DNA from: Fagopyrum homotropicum
Lineage: Eukaryota; Streptophyta; Magnoliopsida; Caryophyllales; Polygonaceae
DNA: 64,000 nt
NCBI GenBank assembly: GCA_033239125.1
Contig: BSWB01000003.1
Coordinates: 103,932,320-103,996,319, forward strand
Reading direction: 5' to 3'
The position numbers and the translations under genes were made by a program. Positions 21,206 to 32,023 of this stretch are shown here, piece after piece (the stretch's first letter is position 1; every line of letters starts with the position of its first letter). The notes under the pieces were generated by a model. The model worked only from the letters and a program-made list of their open reading frames with translations. It was not told the origin of the DNA and searched no databases.

Positions 21206-23070
21206 CTTTGTCAAAGCGGATTTCCCCTATAACACAAGGAATGCTTACCATGATCGGATCGCTACACCTCTTGGGCATTCGGCGTTGGAAAACGGCAGAC
21301 ACATGCTCGCTCACTTGTACCTTTTTCTTCCCCTTCAGCTTCTGATTCCTCTTGATGGTGCAGAGTTCCTTCAATAACCGATCATACTTAGGAATGTTTT
21401 TCACTAATTTAAAGAGAGGGATATTTACCTCGCATTTGGAGAAGGTCTCAAAGAGATCCTTGTCCTCGATCACCCTTCTTTACTTTAGTGCGTCGGGGAA
21501 AGTAGCCGGTGGTTTCTCAACATACAAAGGTGGAAAATCAAAACGGATGTATGAATCCTTCTCAATAGAACCCTCTGTTGTCTTTTCCGCAGGGGCGGAA
21601 GCTTGCATGCACAGGGGCGGCTTAGGGGCTGTCATCGTAGGGGCGGTGACATCCAGCCGTAGGGGCGGCGTCTGCTCAGAGGCTGGCGCAGTTGCAGCCG
21701 CAGGTGCGACTGTGGGGCGGGAGACTCGTCAGAGGGTTTGTTCTTCACTTCTGTTGCTGGTTTCTGTGGATTTGCTTCCAACTCCTCAATGTTAGAGCAC
21801 TAACATTCTCCTTGGGGTTAACCACCGTTTGGGAAGGCAAATTTCCGGAGGATCTAGCTTTGATCCTTGTAATGGCTTCCGCCATTTGCCCAACCTGTTT
21901 CTCTAGGTTCTTGATGCTGGATTCTGTAGTTTGGACATGAGTAGCAAAATTCTTAGTCAAAACCTGCAGCATATCCTCAGTGGATTGAGACTTACCTTGG
22001 CGGGGCTGCTGCTGTTGGTTTTGTTGATCCCTCCATCGAAAATTTTGTTGATCACGCCAATTTGGCATGTAATTTTGCGCATATGGATCGTTCCTTGGCC
22101 TTTGCTTCTATTGTTGCCCATAGCCCAATGCGTTCACCTCAACATCGTCATCTTAGACTTGGGGGCACATGTCAGTTGGATGGTACGGGTCGGCACAAAC
22201 TCCGAATGCCTTGAGTTGTTGTGGAGTTCCCATCAAGGTCAATCTTTTCACCATCTTCTTCAGCTCGGCGATTTCAGTAGAGATCTCATTCCTCCCAAGA
22301 TTGATAGCATGAACTCCTCTTTTGGAAGAGGTCCTTCCGAAATTCCAAGTTCCTTAAGCTAGTTTCTGCATTTTCTCTAAAGCAAGGTCAGGAGTGGTGT
22401 TTAGAATATTACCTCCACAAGCAGCATCGACGATCCTCCTCTCATTATCAAGTAAGCCATTGTACAAGTACAAGACTAGGTCTTGGGTAGAATACCCATG
22501 GAAAGGACAGGTGGACCGGAGGCGTGCAAAACGTTCGAAATACTCATAGATAGTTTCGTTCGCCTCTTGTTCGATGTTGCTTATAGCTTTCTTCAAGCTA
22601 TTGGCCTTCTTGGCTGGAAAGTACTTCTCCAAAAGCACCTTATGGAGATTCTCCCACGTTTCGATGCTTCCGGACGGAAGATGGTAGTAACAATCATCCG
22701 CCCCATCCTTGAGCGTAAAACCGAACGCCCTCATCTTGATTTGCTCTTCGGTAATGTTGGCCGGTTTCATGCTCATACACACGGTATGAAACTTTCCAAG
22801 GTGCTTGATGGGGTCTTCACCACTTAACCCATGGAATGATGGGAGCAAGTGGATCAGCCCTAGCTTGAGCTCGAAGTTGACACCTTCTCCTATTGCCGGT
22901 ATAGTAACCGTAAGAGGATGTTGAGTCAAGTCCGGCTGCGTGAGTTGGCGAAGTATTCGGTTAGCCATCTCTTCACGGAGTCGTTATTGTCTACGTTGCC
23001 GGATGTGCGTTCTCTCAATTTCTGGATCAAAAGGAGCATATCCAGAGTTAGTAGCACGGGTTTGAACCAT
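21206..23070 (-). pseudogene. Element A gag and N-terminal protease
   Basis: Gag starts at ATG 23070 (MVQTRATNSGYAPFDPEIER), with a stop at about codon 29. The capsid region (GEDPIKHLGKFHTVCMSMKP, RAFGFTLKDGADDCYYHLPS, LLEKYFPAKKANSLKKAISN) is open from 22968 to 22354. Further stops precede an Arg/Gln-rich segment (22068-21745). The linker to protease carries GC words (21585-21720), then SIEKDSYIRFDFPPLYVEKP, a TAA, and VIEDKDLFETFSKCEVNIPL up to EIRFDKAM. There the protease is cut by element B. The rest of the protease is at 9172-10037. Confidence 0.88.
21585..21720. repeat. GC hairpin words in the Gag-protease linker of A
   Basis: Four copies of the element A word lie in coding sequence: CCGCAGGGGCGG (21588-21599), ACAGGGGCGG, ATCGTAGGGGCGGT and CCGTAGGGGCGG. 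On the coding strand they are read as SAPAE, PPLC, TAPT and PPLRL, that is in two different frames. The third copy lies in a longer inverted repeat, TGTCATCGT-AGGG-GCGGTGACA with G:T pairs. Confidence 0.82.
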
Positions 23071-23126
23071 AAAAATGGCCCAAACCAATAATCAATAATC
23101 AAAAGAAAATAAAAACACAACTAAAC

Positions 23127-23144
23127 TCCCGGGTAACGGCGCCA
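23127..23144 (-). promoter_or_regulatory. Element A primer binding site (tRNA-Asp-like)
   Basis: Sense-strand TGGCGCCGTTACCCGGGA lies just inside the 5' LTR. It differs at two or three positions from the tRNA-Asp site of element B. Confidence 0.85.
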
Positions 23145-23809
23145 AATTTGACAAGCGCTAAAACCTAGGTCGTTATATTTTACCTTAGGTCAAAGTAGAA
23201 GTTCTAACGTTACACTAACAAGTTTGTGTATAGCATAAGTAAGGGTCAAACCCAAGAGAGTTAAGTTGATGTTTCGATTAGATTCAATTATTGATAATGT
23301 AACCAAGTAAAGGGGGGGGGGGTTGGATTGGAATATAGCGAGATAAAAGCATAAGAAACAAGTTAAGATGTGAATAGATTGATGAGAAACAGACTACACT
23401 AGATTGAATCTTAGCATGCAATGCTACTTTGGTTGGTTCCCTTTATAACTATTTTAGCAATTTTCTCGTCTTGATCATATATATGTGTTGAGCCAACCGG
23501 CATCAACACAACTTAACAAGTTAATGTTCCATAAACCTACAAGAACAAGTCACAAGTTAGCTTTCAAACAAAGACAAAGAGATATAAAGAGAAGAATAAA
23601 ACCATTAGACTTTTCTTTATATTTGTATTCCTTTACCTTTAAGTAATCACAACCACCTTTTACCTAAAAGTTTTATACTAGATTAAAGACCCGAACCCGG
23701 AATCTATTAATCCTAGTTCTTTGCATGCAATTAAACACTGAGGTGATCAAGCTAAGTGGTAAGAAACATGCAATTTGATAAGTAAAGCTCAAGGAATACA
23801 AAACATATA

Positions 23810-23839
23810 CTCCCTCCGTCTCTTTTTATAAGTCGTTTG
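23810..23839 (+). repeat. Mariner left terminal inverted repeat
   Basis: 30 bp, CTCCCTCCGTC...AAGTCGTTTG, identical to the reverse complement of 27059-27088. It is the expected transposase binding end. Confidence 0.97.
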
Positions 23840-24112
23840 AAGAGTTATAAAAATTTTCAAAATGTAAGTCGTTTGTTGATGAGGAATAACTATTACTTTT
23901 CCACTACTTCACATATTAATTTAGTTTACCTTTTTTTTAGTGGAAATATTAAACACACATTTAATGCTCTCTTGTCTTTTCCAATTTCTTGTAACTGCAC
24001 GTACTATACACAGTAAAAGCAAAACTACTTTATATATGTGCTTGTTTTTTAATCAAAATATCTCTACTTTCTCCTTCTTTCTCTATTCATTGTTTATCTT
24101 TGCAGTTACGCC

Positions 24113-24478
24113 ATGTCTGAGAAGAAAGGAGAGCATCAACTCAACAAAGGAAAACAACAAATCAAAAATAGCAAAGAGAGGGATATGGAAAAAGGTAAAA
24201 ACGTGAATACTAATCAAGAAGATTTCATTTTTCCATTTGATCTAAACGAAGTTTACAACGACGAAGGAGAAATTCTGCACAAAAAAGAGAGTGGACGAAT
24301 GAAAAATGACGATCGGGATCTCGAGCAAGGTAATGAAGTCCAAAGTAATGAAGAGGATTTTCAGTATCCATTTGATCTAAACAAACTGTTATACTATGAC
24401 GATGAAGACGAAACCGATGATGGCGTGAGACGGATGAAGTTGATGATGTTAAGGGCTTTGCTCCCGAACTATTATTAG
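24113..24478 (+). CDS. Mariner accessory ORF, acidic PFDLN-repeat protein
   Basis: 121 codons on the strand opposite the transposase, between the left inverted repeat and the transposase stop. The N-terminus is Lys-rich and the rest strongly acidic. Two units about 45 residues apart each carry the same block: NQEDFIFPFDLNEVYNDE (DLN at about 43-45) and SNEEDFQYPFDLNKLLYYDD (DLN at about 88-90). A comparable FDLN lies at residues 10-13 of the element's own transposase. A possible splice acceptor (TTTGCAG, ending seven bases before the ATG) hints at an upstream noncoding exon. The DLN motif resembles EAR-type co-repressor docking motifs, but that is speculation. I know no such second gene in plant mariners; it could also be a captured or duplicated transposase N-terminus. 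Confidence 0.55.
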   Translation: MSEKKGEHQLNKGKQQIKNSKERDMEKGKNVNTNQEDFIFPFDLNEVYNDEGEILHKKESGRMKNDDRDLEQGNEVQSNEEDFQYPFDLNKLLYYDDEDETDDGVRRMKLMMLRALLPNYY

Positions 24479-24800
24479 AATGAGAGTATTCAATTTGGTT
24501 TATTGCTTAAGTATTTAGTTGTTTAAATGCTGGAGTAATCTTTGACTTAAGAAAATGTCTACTTTATTCATGACAATCTTATCCTCTCGTATTTGTGATA
24601 AAATTCGGTTTTTAATTTTATTTAATTTTATGTATCCGCAAGGTTCTAATGCCATTTTTTAGTTTTTTTATTCATGTATACACAAGGTTCTAATGCCATT
24701 TTTTAGTTTACTTGAAACTAAAATATGTCTCAATATGGTACTCTATTTAACAGTAAATAAAGAGTGGGAAAAAAATGTCTCAATATGGTACAATACTCTA

Positions 24801-26667
24801 TTATGCTAACAAATTCCTAACACTTTCAATCAGAGAATAATCACAAGGTATTTGTTGTGGGAGACAACCCAATCTTTCTAGAACATCTTTTTTCATGTGT
24901 GGGATACTATATTTATTGGATCCTCCAATCTTCATGATCTCTTGCATGCATAATTGTAGAGTTAGAAACACACGATTCACCTTGTTAGAAGGGTACTCAT
25001 GAAAACACTTTTCAACCGCGTGGATAAGCTCTTCAACGGTCTTCGGGCATTCCTTATGTTGTAAAGATTGCATGGCGCTGAAAAAACCGAGATCTAAAAC
25101 ATTTAAATCCGGTGAGTTTGGTGGTTGGCATACTATTCGAATGTCAAATCCGTTTTGCGAAGCCGCTAATTTGAATTCTTCATCGTTAGCACTAATATGT
25201 GTCCTTGCATTATCTTGTTGAATAAATATGGTTTCTCTTGAGTCCTCGAATGGCCACTTAGCTTGAATTGCTGGTATAACTTTTTGAATCAAATATGCTC
25301 TCACCGTCTCTTTTTTTACCGACGTTATTGGCTTAATCTCGATGGTACCGGCTTCTCTATTACGACTTCGTCTTTGGGCTGGTTGTCTATCGACAAAGGG
25401 GAAGACTCCAATTTTTCCAGAGAACACTTCATTTCCATTATCATCGAATCTTGGACGAGCCATAGCAACTAAGAACATCACCTTTCCAATAAAGTTTTTG
25501 CTTTGACATGTGCGTAGTGGCTCTTCTTCAGCGGGATGCAAATAGTACTTCTCTGATTTTTTAGTCATGTAGAACCATTTTTCATCAATATGCACAACAT
25601 TGTACATATTGACAAATTTAGGCTCTTGTGGCATGCTATTTGGGTCTAGCATATCTAAACAAAACCTCAAACGTGCCAACTTATTTTCCTCACGCAGAAA
25701 AGGTTTGATGGCATTTGAGTGTCGTCGAAGGAGGCCTTTCCTTAAACGCCTATGTAAGGTTGCACAACTAACACCCAAAGCTGCCGCAAGTAACCTTAAA
25801 GTTGTTCGCCGATGTAGAGGGATATCAGTAATTTGATTTAAACTAATTTGAATCCTCTTCCTACCACAATTTCCAGTTCTCCTATGTGACACGTCGACAA
25901 ATACGTCACTTGTTGTATCTTTTGCCCGCTTCCAAATCCTTTGCACGGTTCTTAGGGAAACGGAAAATAATTCCGATACCTCTTTCGTTGTAGTGTCTCT
26001 TTTTAACTTTCCATTGACACTTCTAGACAACAAAGCGTTGTAAATTGCCCATCTTAACTCATTTGGGATGTACTGCCGTCTTCTAGTACTGGTTTCTACT
26101 GGGTGAGAGTTGTCTACAAATTAAAATAGAAACAATTAAGCAATAACCTACTCCAGTGCAGTGAATCTAAAGGCAAAAATAGACTACTTCATTCTAGTGA
26201 ACCATAAAGGACTTTTTTCAAACAGCTGTTTGATTGTGAATTTTTTTTTCATTGATCCAATCAAACAAAGAATGGTACATGAAATATTATTCCACATAAC
26301 CTAGTGCAAAGAGTAATTTAAAAAAGTGATATCTTTAGTTAATACCCTGGTTCGGAGCTTCAGCGTGGTTGATTTCTTCTTCTTCTTCTTCGATCTCTTC
26401 AAATAGTTGTTCTACAACAACCTCCAACAATGGCGTCTCCACCCCTTGATCCGGATCTGCATTTAAATCGATCAATAAGGTCCCTTGTGAATACGAGCGG
26501 ATAATTATTGGAATTTCACCATCGTCTTCGTCTATGACCTCGACTTCTTCATGTAGATGACTAAAGTTAGTCTCATTGAGGGGAATTTCTTCTGTATAAT
26601 TTGTACTATCATCACTAAACGGGAGCATATTAAGATCAAAATTTTTTCTAGTTCTCGTATTACTCAT
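24801..26667 (-). CDS. Mariner-like transposase (DD39D), two exons
   Basis: Exon 1 is 26667-26346, the intron 26345-26114 (GTATT...GTAG, 232 bp), exon 2 26113-24801; this gives 544 residues in one frame. The N-terminus is acidic with FDLN at residues 10-13 and a Glu run. Exon 2 starts with DNSHPVETSTRRRQYIPNEL and a helix-turn-helix (TTTKEVSELFSVSLRTVQRI, about 148-171). The catalytic triad is D284 (VVHIDEKWF), D408 (FIQQDNARTH) and D448 (SPDLNVLDLGFF), with exactly 39 residues between the last two, the plant mariner DD39D signature. No stop or frameshift was found. It cuts and pastes the element at TA sites. With perfect ends, the copy may be active or recently active. The splice sites are inferred from sequence only. 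Confidence 0.9.
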
Positions 26668-27058
26668 GCTGAACTTTTTATATGAGTATTCAATTGTTTA
26701 CTGTGATTTATATATACATCCTGAGAATAATTCAATTTTAATTTTGGCTCCAAAAAAATTTTAGCATTCAAATTACAACCATTTTACGGATTGTTTAAAA
26801 AATTTGTATTTGGCTCCAATTAAAAATTTTAAGTGAATTTTGATAAACAATCAAAGAGTGTGTAATACTCCGTAGTAGGTGAATATGGGAATTTGTTGGC
26901 ATTAATGATTTGCAAAACAACAAAGAATACTGCAGTACTTATACTACTCCTCTTTGTTATTTAAATGCACTTATAATTAATGAATTGAATGATGATAATG
27001 CTACTTTTAAGATAATTTAGACTAATTTAATTTTTTCTTAATTCTTGTGCATTAGCCT

Positions 27059-27088
27059 CAAACGACTTATAAAAAGAGACGGAGGGAG
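27059..27088 (-). repeat. Mariner right terminal inverted repeat
   Basis: Perfect 30-bp inverted copy of 23810-23839, followed by the TA duplication at 27089-27090. Confidence 0.97.
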
Positions 27089-27359
27089 TACTAAATAATA
27101 CTTGTATAAAAAAGGACTTACAACCAAAGCAGCAATACAGCTTCAAAACAGCCCATTATAGCAAGGAAATTAGAAGCTCATTACACAAAGGAAGCAAGGG
27201 AAAAGAGAGAATAATATGGGAAAATGGTGGATGATTCTAGCAATCAGTCATGGACCTATTTATACTAGAATTGGCACTGAATGGGAGTAAATGGCCGGCC
27301 TAAATAACCACCTTTAATGCCATAAAGGTGGTGCAAACAGCCGGAGTAAAGTCTCTTAC

Positions 27360-27780
27360 GCTAAACCGCAGGGGTGGCCTTCAGGACCGCATGGGCGGTT
27401 TAGGCCAAAACGCTTGGTGTTCTTCATGGCCGCAAGGGCGGCCTGGCAATTCCACAGGGGCGGATCTTGAATGTTCTTCAAACGTCTGACTCTTCATCTT
27501 TTTGTCGCTTCTGATGTCGAGCCGTAGGGGCAGCCCAATTTGACCGCAGGGGTGGTGACACTCGCTCTTCGGCTTCACAGCTCCGCAGGTTGGTCCGCAG
27601 GCAGAGGCGCTGGGGTGCCGGCTTCTCTTCTTCAAGGTAAGTCACTGTAGGGGCGCCCAAGAGTGGCGAAAGGGCGGAGACAGTCTTGGTTTCGGGCGCT
27701 GGCGAAGGCACAAGCTGCGTTCCGGAGTGTAGTGTCACCCGCAGAGGCGGTGACACTGCTCCACGGGGGCGGTGTGGCAA
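27360..27780. repeat. GC hairpin word cluster in the 5' LTR of A
   Basis: Counterpart of 2961-3378: CCGCAGGGGTGG, CCGCATGGGCGG, CCGCAAGGGCGG, CCACAGGGGCGG, CCGTAGGGGCAG, and GTGTCACCCGCAGAGGCGG followed by TGACAC. Differences from the other LTR are mostly C/T or G/A. Confidence 0.8.
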
Positions 27781-27952
27781 CAGAAGCTTGTCTTTGTGAA
27801 TGTTCTTTAACTCCCAAGTGCTTCTAACTTCTCTTTTAGCTTCTTTTAGACTTCTTCTTCTAGATTAAGAAGTTAGTAGCACAAACTGACTCTAATACAA
27901 TAAAAAAGACTCTATAAACTAACCTAAATGATAGTGAATCCATCACCTATCA

Positions 27953-28564
27953 GCTACCAAGCTCCTCAACCACAGTTTCCTATGGCCTAGTGTAAGGAGA
28001 CGGTGTTACCCCATTTACCCAGTCCTTGTGCTGATGCGCTTCTTCTTGCTCATCTACGAGTATGAGCTCTTCAATGCCGTCCAAATCTTCGACATCGACA
28101 TGGGTGGGGTATTATGCGGAGGTAGGGAGTGAAGAAGATAGTAGATAGCCACAATTTTTGGTACTTTAATTCGGGCCATTTCTTTCGTTCTCACTCAAAG
28201 ATTGAAGAAGGTTTCTGAGGGAGGACGAGGGAGATTGGAATAGGGAGGTTGAAGAAGGTTTATGAGGAGAGGCGGCTACTCCGGTGTTGTTGTCGAGTGC
28301 AAGAGAACGAGGGAGGTTGAAGGAGAGATTCGTGTGAGATGGAGAGTGAAGGTAATAGAAAGTGGAAGATGAAATCTAAACTAGGCTAAGATGAAGACGG
28401 CCATGGAGTTGAGATTAGGGTTTGAGTGAGTGGGCTGCTATGGTTTGTAGAAGAAGGGAGCATCGATTCAAGTTGGTGAGAGGCTAAGGTTTGACATTAA
28501 AAAAAATTGTGTGGGGTATATTTACTTAACTAAAAAATCAAAGAGCCTAGTTACTAAATCCAAA
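27953..28564. other. Intergenic DNA right of element A
   Basis: Begins with the duplication GCTAC. A short minus-strand frame (HVDVEDLDGIEELILVDEQE, about 28100-28030) runs towards the element A insertion point and could be the end of an older gene or transposon, but it has stops and I do not recognise it. Confidence 0.4.
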
Positions 28565-28850
28565 ACTCAAAATAGCTTATTAACGTGAGAACATGAGAAC
28601 AGATTCGTAATTATTATCAGTTTTGTTACGAATGTGCCATATCGTTTAATGTATTATTCGTAGTTATTGTTGGTTGAGTGGATTATTCGTAGTTATTGTT
28701 GGATTCCTAATTATTATTATTCGTAGTTATTATTATTTTTGATATCTACTCTAAATCTCAACCCTTAATACTCACATCCAACGGTGTACGATTGTTCTCA
28801 TGTTCTCACGTTAGGGGTGTTCTCATAGGAACCACACCCTATATATATAT
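28565..28850. mobile_element. MITE-like repeat next to a (TA)n tract
   Basis: Ends GTTCTCATAGGAACCACACCC directly before (TA)n. Reversed, this matches the start of 36209 (GGGTGAGGTTCCCATGAGAA). Internal phrases TTCGTAGTTATTGTTGG and CTCAACCCTTAATACTCA also occur at 36209-36400 and 37675-37830. No coding capacity. Confidence 0.6.
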
Positions 28851-29015
28851 ATATATATATCACTAACTAAGCTTAAAATCCTTTTTACTAAAGTTAAATT
28901 TTAAAAAAAATTAGTCAAATTATTTTTTAACGTGATCTTCAACGTTTCAGTCGATATAGAATGGTTAGTTGAAGTAAAGCAAAACACAATAAATTACAAG
29001 TAAATGCTATATTGT

Positions 29016-30084
29016 TCACTGACAACAACATAATGTCTTCCGCCTCCAACTCATGCAATAGTATGTATCTCGATAGGTAGACCTTAATCTGAAGCGGTCT
29101 TTGTTACTATTAAGCATGCTTGCGGGTTGTATCCAAGAATGACAAGCACAACATGATACCATATTGTAGTGGTTAAACCAATGATAGGCGTCGGAATCCA
29201 AAATCTTGCCGGGCAAGGGCCGGGTAAGACATACTAAACGTTTTTGTAGGATTGAACCCCGTCCTTCCGTAGTTTCCTTCCTCATCTTCAATCCAGTATT
29301 GTAAATTTGTCGGATAAATGCGACGTTGTGTGGGTCATCCGACTTCAATGTTTTCAACACATCTTTTTTGTTTTAAACCATACCCAAGTTCATGACACAC
29401 CTTTCGATATTGTGTAGGTGTCAACCGACTGACGAATGAATGACCCTTCAACCGCTCAGAGAGGTCGTGTTTGTGGAAACCACAAATTACCCTCAAAATC
29501 CTTTTGCCATGATTACTTTGACACCCCTCTAATTCAAACGGATACCCGATCTTTCTCGACTACTAGATGCCTCATCCTTTGAATCAATGTCTTTCTTTAT
29601 CCTACGGTGCCCATAACATTTGCATGTCAATCAAAACATTCACATACATTTACTATTTAAACATGATGATTTCGTTACTAACACCATATTCTTTGACCTC
29701 ACCATCAACCGAGCCCAATTGACTAGGTTACCTCTATCATGGAAAAATCCGTGAAGCTCAAACATAGTTGAATAATCTATACCGACATCAGGTGTATATT
29801 CTGGGAGTCCCTATTTCAAACAAATTACCTCTATTAATGTCTATCTAAGAAAGCTAATATTTTCGGGATACCAACAACTAATATTTCGTAGATAAAATTA
29901 TAATACTGAAATGACCAATTTTGACTAATACTAGAATAACAAACTTACAAACAATTAATAACAAATTCAGAATAAAAAATATCAAATCACAAACTTACTT
30001 GGATGTGAGAAAAACAAACTCATCGGGATTGTCGTATCTCTAACTGTCGAATGAAAACGTGATTTCGTCTTCGTTTTCCGTCAT
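29016..30084 (-). pseudogene. MULE transposase / FAR1-like gene remnant
   Basis: Opens at ATG 30084 with MTENEDEITFSFDS then a stop, RYDNPDEFVFLTSK and a GTAAG donor-like site. Further pieces are GLPEYTPDVGIDYSTMFEL plus DRGNLVNWARLMVRSKNMV (about 29820-29650), RILRVICGFHKHDLSERLKG plus FVSRLTPTQYRKVC (about 29500-29390) and DPHNVAFIRQIYNTGLKMRK (29360-29240). This is the order found at the N-terminus of plant MULE transposases and their FAR1-related derivatives. Stops and frameshifts show it is dead. The catalytic domain was not found. Confidence 0.6.
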
Positions 30085-30393
30085 CTTCACTAACTTTAAT
30101 CAAAACATTAGGTAGTGAGATACGAAACAAATGAGATATGTACATTGAAACTTTTGGTTCTATTTATAACCACAGATATAATAAAGCCGTTGGGCAACAT
30201 TTGAAACCAACGACTATATTTTGAACTTCAACGAGTCAACATGTGTTGAAGTTTAAGATTATCAACGCAGTTCAGTGTGCGTTGAGTTTCAAAAATTTCA
30301 ACACAGTCCGACTGCAATAAAATTGTACATTTGTCATTTTTGTCGCGGTATATATCAATGTGAAATGAACCTATTCTCCAATAATCAAAGTCG

Positions 30394-30493
30394 AGCCCAT
30401 ATGATAGAATGGGCCAAACAGGGTCGATAATATTCGAACGGCCCAAAAGGGTATGAAAAAACCCATAACCGACTTTGCCTATGAAAACCCTAA
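30394..30493 (+). promoter_or_regulatory. Promoter elements of the P1 gene (site II, telo-box)
   Basis: Three site II-type elements (AGCCCA 30394-30399, TGGGCC 30410-30415, GGCCCA 30440-30445) are followed by a telo-box AAACCCTAA (30485-30493), about 100 bp before the ATG. This pair is typical of plant ribosomal protein and translation genes. Confidence 0.75.
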
Positions 30494-30596
30494 CGACGCC
30501 ACTTGCCCAAGCCTAGATCACCGTTTTCGGAGCGGCAAGCAATCAGACACCGGTACCGTCGATCGTACGTTGGAGTGAAATTTGTTAGCAGCGACG

Positions 30597-31551
30597 ATGT
30601 CGGCCGGTGAACTTGCTTGCACTTACGCCTGTTTGGCCCTCTTCGACGATGGCATTCCCATTACGGTATTACTATTCCTTTTCATATTCCATTGTCTCTC
30701 TTTGATTCTGACGAAACTCATCATTTTTTATATATATATACCTTTCATGTGATTACTGGAAGGTTCAATTAATCGACGAGTATATCTATGAACTTACTTA
30801 TATTGTGAATCATGTTAATAATTTGCTAGCTGATGGATAGCTTCAGTTGAGATATTGGGCTCTGGCAAATGCCTACTTGTTCTTTCACTCTAGTTCAATT
30901 GTGCTTGGTAGCCTACATATCGGATCGGATAGCCCTGATTTTTGAGAAGTATGAATAGCGGACTTGTTTTCAATCTTTTGAAGGATGACAGAGTATCACG
31001 TGATCCTTCAAGACTGTAGCTTTCTAAGCCTGTATTCTGCTAAGTTGGTAGTTCCTTGCTGTTTTAAAATCCTTTTGTGATAGATGGAAAATGGAACTTA
31101 GATTATATTATATTAGAACCGAAGTTGTGGATGCTATAATATGTGAATAGATTTTGAATGCCCTTGTTCGGCCTAATCTGCAGGCAGAGAAGATCTCCAC
31201 ATTGGTCAGGTCTGCCAATGTTTCAGTGGAGGCTTATTGGCCAAGCTTGTTTGCCAAGCTTGTCGAGAAGAGGGACGTCGAGGACCTGCTCATGAGCATC
31301 GCTTCTGGCAGTGGAGCAGCTGCTCAGCCGGTTGCATCTTCTTCCTCTGGTGGTGGTGCTCCAGCTCCAGAGGAGAGGAAAGAAGAAAAGAAGGTGATTC
31401 ATTGAATGCTTTATTACCTAGTACAGGCCATTTGGGGATTTTCTTTTTCTTCTTCTTCTTCTTCTTGCTCAACTGTACGGTTTTTATGGTTTTGCAGGAA
31501 GAGCCCAAGGAAGAGAGTGATGACGACATGGGTTTTAGTTTGTTTGATTAG
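30597..31551 (+). CDS. RPP1: 60S acidic ribosomal protein P1
   Basis: Three exons: 30597-30665, 31184-31393 and 31498-31551, with GT-AG introns in phase 0; 110 residues. It opens MSAGELACTYACLALFDDGI and continues AEKISTLVRSANVSVEAYWP and SLFAKLVEKRDVEDLLMSIA. The flexible hinge is Ala/Ser/Gly-rich and the acidic tail EEPKEESDDDMGFSLFD is the invariant P-protein C-terminus that contacts elongation factors. P1 pairs with P2 on P0 in the cytosolic ribosome stalk. Length and exon pattern look complete and no lesions are seen. The hinge is Ser/Gly-rich (ASSSSGGGAP) where many P1 proteins are mostly Ala. It converges with the O-methyltransferase 472 bp downstream. Confidence 0.96.
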
Positions 31552-32023
31552 GAGTTCATTTGTTGTTTCTTTTGTTAGTTAGTAATCTCTGTTGATTGCT
31601 CTGGTTACAAAGGACTAGTGAAAGTGAGTGTTTTTTGAGATAGATCTGATGATCCCCATATTGCCATAATGATTTTACTTGAATACAAATTCTCTATCGA
31701 GCTTCAGCAGTGTTGAATCATCCTGTAGTTTTGCTATTGCAGGGATTAGTTGTCTTGTGAATTTCAAGCATGATTTGAAAATGGATTCCATATGCTTGGA
31801 GTACCATTTATTTTTCCAAATTGCTAGATACATGGCTCGGTTATGGTTTTGAACGGAAGAAGATTATAAAAACCGGAGATTATTCGATTGTTGTTTTTAA
31901 AATCTATAAAACCATACCCGAAACCCTAAAACACTCATAACAGGAACACGCATAACAGTTGAGATTAAAATCTAATCTAAGAGAAGGGCTTTCTTGCGTT
32001 GACCGAAATACGGCTAATTGTTA
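31552..32023. other. Intergenic region between convergent genes
   Basis: 3' flanks of the P1 and O-methyltransferase genes. No further gene seen. Confidence 0.7.

Larger units (their letters stand above)
23810..27088 (-). mobile_element. Mariner-like element (DD39D, Stowaway-type ends)
   Basis: 3279 bp with perfect 30-bp terminal inverted repeats (23810-23839 and 27059-27088) beginning CTCCCTCCGTC, the hallmark of plant mariner-like elements and their Stowaway MITEs. It is flanked by TA on both sides (23808-23809, 27089-27090). The empty site is visible in the other LTR of A (near 2683). It encodes a spliced transposase on the minus strand and a second ORF on the plus strand; the two are convergent. 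Confidence 0.97.
2022..27952 (-). mobile_element. Athila-type Ty3/gypsy element A with two nested insertions
   Basis: Bounded by two LTRs of the form TGAC(A/G)AGCGC...CACCTATCA and flanked by the 5-bp duplication GCTAC (2017-2021 and 27953-27957). Transcription would run right to left: 5' LTR 23149-27952, tRNA-Asp-like primer site, gag, protease, RT, RNase H, integrase, an extra ORF in the env position, polypurine tract, 3' LTR 2022-3554. The tRNA-Asp-type PBS, domain order and extra 3' ORF fit the Athila lineage. Element B is inserted in the protease at 10038-21200 and a mariner-like element in the 5' LTR at 23810-27088. Without the two guests it is about 11.5 kb. All coding domains carry stops, frameshifts or lost catalytic residues. 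Confidence 0.93.
23149..27952 (-). repeat. Element A 5' LTR, split by a mariner
   Basis: The LTR halves 23149-23809 and 27091-27952 join across a TA target to give the same LTR as 2022-3554. It ends CACCTATCA and is followed by the duplication GCTAC. The second half carries a GC word cluster at about 27360-27780. Confidence 0.94.
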
